Source: Planococcus kocurii (lineage in GTDB: Bacteria > Bacillota > Bacilli > Bacillales_A > Planococcaceae). Taken from it: a stretch of DNA of 64,000 nucleotides. How positions within the stretch are numbered: position 1 is the first letter of the stretch; every line of letters starts with the position of its first letter. Shown piece after piece: positions 60,222-64,000 of this stretch. Location of the stretch: NCBI RefSeq assembly GCF_001465835.2, contig NZ_CP013661.2:620001-684000 (forward strand), read 5' to 3'. The notes under the pieces were generated by a model. That model was given only the letters and a program-made list of their open reading frames with translations. It was not told where the DNA came from and searched no databases. Both the position numbers and the translations under genes were made by a program.

Positions 60222-60347
60222 ATGATTGAAAACGTAGTCGAATTTTTCAAGAACTTGCCCCCGAAACAGTGCGCGTCTTGTGGAGAAAAAATGGAAGAGC
60301 AGCATGAATGTTATGGTACTAAATGTGACTCGTGCAACGATTTATAA
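60222..60347 (+). CDS. yhfH: YhfH-family mini zinc-ribbon protein
   Basis: Protein of 41 residues, too short for most gene finders. It starts MIENVVEFFKNLPPK and carries two CxxC pairs, C17-A-S-C20 and C35-D-S-C38, plus a Cys at 30, so a zinc ribbon is likely. It matches the YhfH family seen in Bacillus next to lplJ. The ATG follows AAAGGAG at good spacing. It has its own promoter and terminator. Function is unknown. Confidence 0.85.
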   Translation: MIENVVEFFKNLPPKQCASCGEKMEEQHECYGTKCDSCNDL

Positions 60348-60375
60348 GATCAACTAAAGCATACTTAGAAGAAAT

Positions 60376-60409
60376 GAAGCAACGCTCTTTAGCGGTGCTT
60401 CGTTTTTTG
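60376..60409 (+). terminator. Terminator of the yhfH-like gene
   Basis: GAAGCA-CGCT/AGCG-TGCTTC with one mismatch, followed by GTTTTTTG. Confidence 0.85.
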
Positions 60410-60689
60410 TATTAATCAATATAACGGATCCGATAATTCAATGCTGTACTACAACACGCGGTATTTTTACGGGCGCAATCGCTGCCGAGCAATTCTAAAA
60501 CCTAAGCTACCTTATCTATCACAACACAAATTCCCCCTCTTCCTATCACTATGCAGCGAAAGCACGTCAAAGGAGTCGATCGAGTGATAAGACTGGCATT
60601 TTCTCAACATATCGCGAGACCCTACTCCGAAGCAATTTCCAAAACGTTAAAATCGATTTCTTTAGCTCTCTCTTATTGACCATACACAA
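60410..60689. other. Intergenic region with one possible mini-ORF
   Basis: No gene is recognised. A 31-codon plus-strand frame (GTG at 60584, stop at 60679) has a very good ribosome binding site (AAAGGAG) but no known relatives, so it is only noted. Confidence 0.3.
60584..60679 (+). CDS. Candidate 31-residue protein
   Basis: Starts at GTG eight bases after AAAGGAG and reads VIRLAFSQHIARPYSEAIS, an amphipathic, partly basic helix. Nothing supports a function; presence in related genomes would decide. Confidence 0.22.
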   Translation: MIRLAFSQHIARPYSEAISKTLKSISLALSY

Positions 60690-60716
60690 CAAAAAAGACA
60701 CCGCCTGAGCAGTATC
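60690..60716 (-). terminator. Terminator of the hem-ytkA operon
   Basis: GATACTGC/GCGGTGTC (two G-U pairs) with a four-base loop and TTTTTT on the minus strand. Confidence 0.75.
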
Positions 60717-60730
60717 TTCGTCATTTTATA

Positions 60731-61201
60731 TCAATGGCCTGAATGATCTTCCATCTTATCCATGCCTTGTGTATCATCACTATCATCCGAAACAATAGAT
60801 GCTGGATCTGGATTACCCACCGTAATTTCTTGTTTTGGCATGACATGCAGCGAACGCGCAGTCGTATGTGCCTGCATAAAATACAGTCCCTCTTCTTCAA
60901 AGCTTGTTTGTGCTTCGTAAATGCCCTCTTCCGTATGTTCAGCTGGAATCATTTCGCTATTGCTGCGATCTCCAGACTGCCATACTTCATAGACAACTTC
61001 ATCAGCATCTTCCACAGCTTTATCGCCCTGTGTCACAGTAACAGACAAAAGAACTTCTTTAGCCGGGTCAGCTTGTGTATCGGTATTAAATGCAACTTTC
61101 ACTTCTTCAATTTGAGGTGCGGCACCAGGAGAATCAGCTTCTCCTGTTCCGCATGCAGCAAGTAAAAGAAAAGGGATACCTAGCCAAAATAATTTTTTCA
61201 T
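60731..61201 (-). CDS. YtkA/FixH-like lipoprotein
   Basis: Lipoprotein of 156 residues. The signal peptide (LGIPFLLLAAC) ends at the lipidated Cys17. A beta-sandwich YtkA-like domain follows (about 35-130), with VEDADEVVYEVW and the GLYFMQAHTTAR segment. The tail is acidic and ends DKMEDHSGH, with Met and His residues that could bind metal. Relatives are linked to copper or haem-copper oxidase handling. It overlaps hemY by four bases, so a link to haem is plausible. Confidence 0.8.
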   Translation of the reverse strand: MKKLFWLGIPFLLLAACGTGEADSPGAAPQIEEVKVAFNTDTQADPAKEVLLSVTVTQGDKAVEDADEVVYEVWQSGDRSNSEMIPAEHTEEGIYEAQTSFEEEGLYFMQAHTTARSLHVMPKQEITVGNPDPASIVSDDSDDTQGMDKMEDHSGH

Positions 61202-62637
61202 TTCGTATTTCCCTCCGTAGTAGGTGTTTCAGCAGAAAACAGTTTTAGTAGTTGAGTGGCAGCTGCTTTTCCTTGGTCAACGCAAGCTGGCAAGCCGAAC
61301 CCTTCAAAAGATCCCCCCGCAACCTGCACTTGTGGAAAAGCATATTGCAACTCTTTCTTTGCTAAAGCTACGCGTTCATCATGACCAACCAAATATTGTG
61401 GCATCGCTTCTTTCCAACGGGAAACCACTGTAAATTCAGGGATTAGTTGAATATCCAATAATTTTTGCAGATCTTCTAAAACAGCTTTAACAATTTCACC
61501 ATCTGATAGTTCTACAACAGCCTCATCCCCGACACGGCCAATAAATGACCGATAAACAGCTTTTCCAGACGGTGTTAGGCTCGGCCATTTCAAATGGGCT
61601 GCTGAACAAGCAGTGATCGTAAAATCACTATTTCGCGCTACAACAAAACCGGTACAATCACTTTTGCTCGCTCGGACACTTTCTGGTAAAACAATAGACA
61701 CTGTCGCGATAGACGTAGAAGGCATATCTTTTAATCCTTGTAACAATCCTAAAGGCTCAAAGATTGGCATTAATTTCGCATGTGGCAACGCGAATATTAC
61801 GCCATCCACGGTTATCGATGTCTCATTGTTTAACGTAAGCTCTATTTCACGCTGTTGCTGCTCTATTTTTTCAACTTTGATGCCTTTTAAAATCGTGCAC
61901 TTCTCCAATTCTTTTTCCAGCGTCTGCACAAGTGTTTCAAGACCGCCTTCGAACGTTTGGAACAAACCTTCTTTTTCGGTATCAAAAGCACGATAATCTG
62001 ATACTTTCTTTTTCTTTAAGCCATGAATTAAGCTACGATGTTGTTGCTCAATTGCCAGTAATTCAGGAAATGTTGCTTTTAAACTCAATCGGTCAATGTC
62101 CCCAGCAAAAACACCTGAAAATAAGGGTTCAATTAAATTTTCAACCAATTCGTTACCAAATCTACGTCTTAAAAATCTCCCCAGCGGCTGATCGTCAAGT
62201 ATAGTCGATGCAGGCAAGACAAAATCTCCCAAAGTACGGATCTTGCCAAACCAAGAGCTAGTACCTGAAGTGAAAAACGAAGCGAAATTGGTAGGTATGC
62301 CCATAACCGATTCTGTTGGAATCGGATAAAGTCGATTCTCAACCACTACATGGGTTTTACCAGGAGCACTTTGGACCAATTGATTTTCTATCCCTAATTC
62401 TCGAGCCAGCTGTTGAATACTATTTTTTCGTGAGACAAACGAATCCGGACCACGCTCAATTACAAAACCATCCTTTTGCAAAGTCTGGATTTTCCCGCCA
62501 AGACGGTGGGCTGCTTCAATCAAAGTGATTTCGATTTCCAAACCTTGCTCAATTGCTTGCTTTTGTAAATAGTATGCCGCTGACAGTCCAGTTATGCCAC
62601 CGCCTACAACGACTACTTTATGCGTTTGTACAGTCAC
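61198..62637 (-). CDS. hemY: Coproporphyrinogen III oxidase / protoporphyrinogen oxidase (HemY, CgoX)
   Basis: FAD enzyme of 479 residues. In Gram-positives it oxidises coproporphyrinogen III to coproporphyrin III. It has the FAD motif VVVVGGGITGLSAAYYL, the RLGGKIQTLQKDGFVIERGPDSF segment in two parts, and the C-terminal VAGGSFEGFGLPACVDQG. The start is GTG at 62637. It lies 25 bases after hemH. Confidence 0.96.
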   Translation of the reverse strand: MTVQTHKVVVVGGGITGLSAAYYLQKQAIEQGLEIEITLIEAAHRLGGKIQTLQKDGFVIERGPDSFVSRKNSIQQLARELGIENQLVQSAPGKTHVVVENRLYPIPTESVMGIPTNFASFFTSGTSSWFGKIRTLGDFVLPASTILDDQPLGRFLRRRFGNELVENLIEPLFSGVFAGDIDRLSLKATFPELLAIEQQHRSLIHGLKKKKVSDYRAFDTEKEGLFQTFEGGLETLVQTLEKELEKCTILKGIKVEKIEQQQREIELTLNNETSITVDGVIFALPHAKLMPIFEPLGLLQGLKDMPSTSIATVSIVLPESVRASKSDCTGFVVARNSDFTITACSAAHLKWPSLTPSGKAVYRSFIGRVGDEAVVELSDGEIVKAVLEDLQKLLDIQLIPEFTVVSRWKEAMPQYLVGHDERVALAKKELQYAFPQVQVAGGSFEGFGLPACVDQGKAAATQLLKLFSAETPTTEGNTK

Positions 62638-62661
62638 GTTTAATCCTCACTTTTATCTAAT

Positions 62662-63591
62662 TTATTTTTCTGCTAGTTTGCGCAATACGACATCTGTTAA
62701 CCCATCAATAAATAAAGGCTGAACGTTCGGCATTTTTGGACGATAATAATTTGCACCAATGTCATCGCATACTACTTTACATTCATAATCGTTATCGAAA
62801 AGAACTTCTAAATGATCTGTTACAAAGCCAACTGGTGTATAAACAAATGATGTATACCCTTTTTCTTCGAAAAGATCACGAGTTAAGTCTTGAACATCTG
62901 GTCCAATCCAAGGTTCGCCCGTTTGTCCGGCACTTTGCCAGCCAATTTCTACATTTTTAACGCCCGTTGCTTGCTGAATCATTTGGGCTGTTTCTTTTAA
63001 TTGGTCTGGGTATGGATCACCGTTTGCAATAATTTTTTCTGGCAATGAGTGTGCAGAAACGATTAAACAAGCATTTGCTCGTTCTTCTTCTGACATTCCA
63101 TCAAACGTTTCACTTACTTTTTCCGTCCAATATTGGATGAATTTTGGTTCTTTGTACCAACTTTCAACAGAAGTCAAAGAGATGCCTGCTTTTTCAGCTG
63201 CTTCTGCTGCACGGCCATTATATGATTTTACTGAGAACGTTGAAAAATGGGGTGCTAAGACGATTGAGATTGCTTCTGTAATGCCGTCTTTTTTCATTTC
63301 TTCAACACCATCTTCTACAAATGGCTCAATGTGCTTAAGACCTAGATACATTTTGAATTCAATGTCATCTTGAACGTCATTTAAACGATCGCATAGGCCA
63401 TTCGCTTGTTCTAATGTAATTTTAGCAAGTGGCGAAATACCACCAATTGCTTTGTAACGACTTTTCAAGTCTTCTAAACTTTCTTCGCTCGGCTTACGGC
63501 CACGGCGGATATGTGTGTAGTAGCGTTCAATATCATCTTCTGAGTAAGGTGTTCCATATGCCATTACTAATAATCCCATTTTCTTTTTCAA
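62662..63591 (-). CDS. hemH: Ferrochelatase (coproporphyrin, HemH/CpfC)
   Basis: Inserts iron into coproporphyrin III, 309 residues. It carries [25 protein letters not shown], the metal-site His in [11 protein letters not shown] and VGWQSAGQ-like [13 protein letters not shown]. The start is the TTG at 63591, supported by GAGGTGA five bases upstream; a GTG at 63600 is an alternative. Coproporphyrin use is the Firmicutes norm. Confidence 0.96.
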   Translation of the reverse strand: MKKKMGLLVMAYGTPYSEDDIERYYTHIRRGRKPSEESLEDLKSRYKAIGGISPLAKITLEQANGLCDRLNDVQDDIEFKMYLGLKHIEPFVEDGVEEMKKDGITEAISIVLAPHFSTFSVKSYNGRAAEAAEKAGISLTSVESWYKEPKFIQYWTEKVSETFDGMSEEERANACLIVSAHSLPEKIIANGDPYPDQLKETAQMIQQATGVKNVEIGWQSAGQTGEPWIGPDVQDLTRDLFEEKGYTSFVYTPVGFVTDHLEVLFDNDYECKVVCDDIGANYYRPKMPNVQPLFIDGLTDVVLRKLAEK

Positions 63592-63618
63592 CCTAGTCAC
63601 CTCATTATGAATTTTGTT

Positions 63619-64000
63619 TTACTTCCAGTTATTTTTATGTGCAGCACTGTATTCGTGAACAAATGATGTTAAGCGTTTCAAAGTATCTGGATTAACCTCT
63701 GGGAATACTCCGTGACCTAAGTTAAAGATATACCCATCATTTTGCATACCCATATCTAAAATCTTTTTCGCCCGCTCTTCGATTACTGACCAATCTGCCA
63801 ATAAATAAGCTGGGTCAAAGTTGCCTTGCAACGCTTTTGTTAAGCCCATTGAACGCGCTTCTGAAATCGGCAAACGCCAATCCAGTCCAACGACGTCGAC
63901 AGGAAGTTCGTGCCATTCTTTAGCTAAATGACTTGCGCCTACTCCAAAGATGGTTAATGGTACATTTTCTGTACGCAATTCTGCGAAAATACGATCCATT
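63619..64000 (-). CDS. hemE: Uroporphyrinogen decarboxylase, C-terminal part
   Basis: First gene of the operon, decarboxylating uroporphyrinogen III. Only the last 126 residues lie in the window: [16 protein letters not shown], the NFDPAYLLA segment and the terminal [13 protein letters not shown], all hallmarks of HemE. The rest lies past the right edge. Stop is 27 bases before the hemH start. Confidence 0.95.
   Translation of the reverse strand, partial: MDRIFAELRTENVPLTIFGVGASHLAKEWHELPVDVVGLDWRLPISEARSMGLTKALQGNFDPAYLLADWSVIEERAKKILDMGMQNDGYIFNLGHGVFPEVNPDTLKRLTSFVHEYSAAHKNNWK

Overview
The window is a continuous stretch of a low-to-moderate GC Firmicutes chromosome. Gene content, gene order and the Bacillus-type regulators (CggR, CtsR, FadR, LexA and ComK sites, HprK/Crh, HisZ, BceRSAB) point to the Planococcaceae, probably Planococcus or a close relative. 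That genus-level guess is inference. No insertion sequence, prophage, CRISPR array or plasmid replication gene was seen. Most of the window is core genome.

Layout: bases 1-5.4 kb hold the start of fadN (minus) with a FadR box, a thioredoxin-like gene, a lone STAS protein, a C39-like protein, a 5'-3' exonuclease and a betaine-type BCCT transporter with a structured leader. From 5.8 to 19 kb, all on the minus strand, come a SurA-N lipoprotein, tmRNA, smpB, rnr, an esterase, secG, and the glycolytic block eno-gpmI-tpiA-pgk-gapA-cggR with a glutaredoxin. A tRNA-Arg and CtsR-controlled clpP (plus) follow at 19.5-20.4 kb. From 20.5 to 24.2 kb lies the crh-whiA-yvcK-rapZ-nudix operon, then trxB and a TPR protein.

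From 27 to 33.3 kb is a complete, tightly overlapping histidine operon that includes hisZ. It is followed by yvoF-ppaX-yvoD-lgt-hprK. Between hprK and the uvrAB/yvlB block there is an unusual plus-strand set: an amidase, a TetM-family GTPase and a DUF1801 protein. LexA-boxed uvrB-uvrA, an IDEAL protein and comK follow.

From 48 to 60 kb are a UbiB-like kinase, an enoyl-CoA hydratase, an S9-peptidase-like protein that appears to have lost its catalytic triad, a FadR-boxed acyl-CoA ligase, a Bce-type antibiotic-sensing module (RR, HK, ABC ATPase, permease), lplJ and a tiny YhfH zinc-ribbon protein. The right end carries haem synthesis genes hemE(partial)-hemH-hemY plus a YtkA-like lipoprotein.

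Themes: fatty-acid breakdown genes at both ends share the same 18-bp FadR operator. Carbon control is represented by CggR, HprK and Crh. Protein quality control is represented by tmRNA/SmpB/RNase R and ClpP. I found no clear new multi-gene system. The most unusual items are the in-frame-gutted S9 protein, the BCCT leader, the TetM-family GTPase with a non-TetM loop, and a probable frameshifted small membrane protein near the tmRNA.
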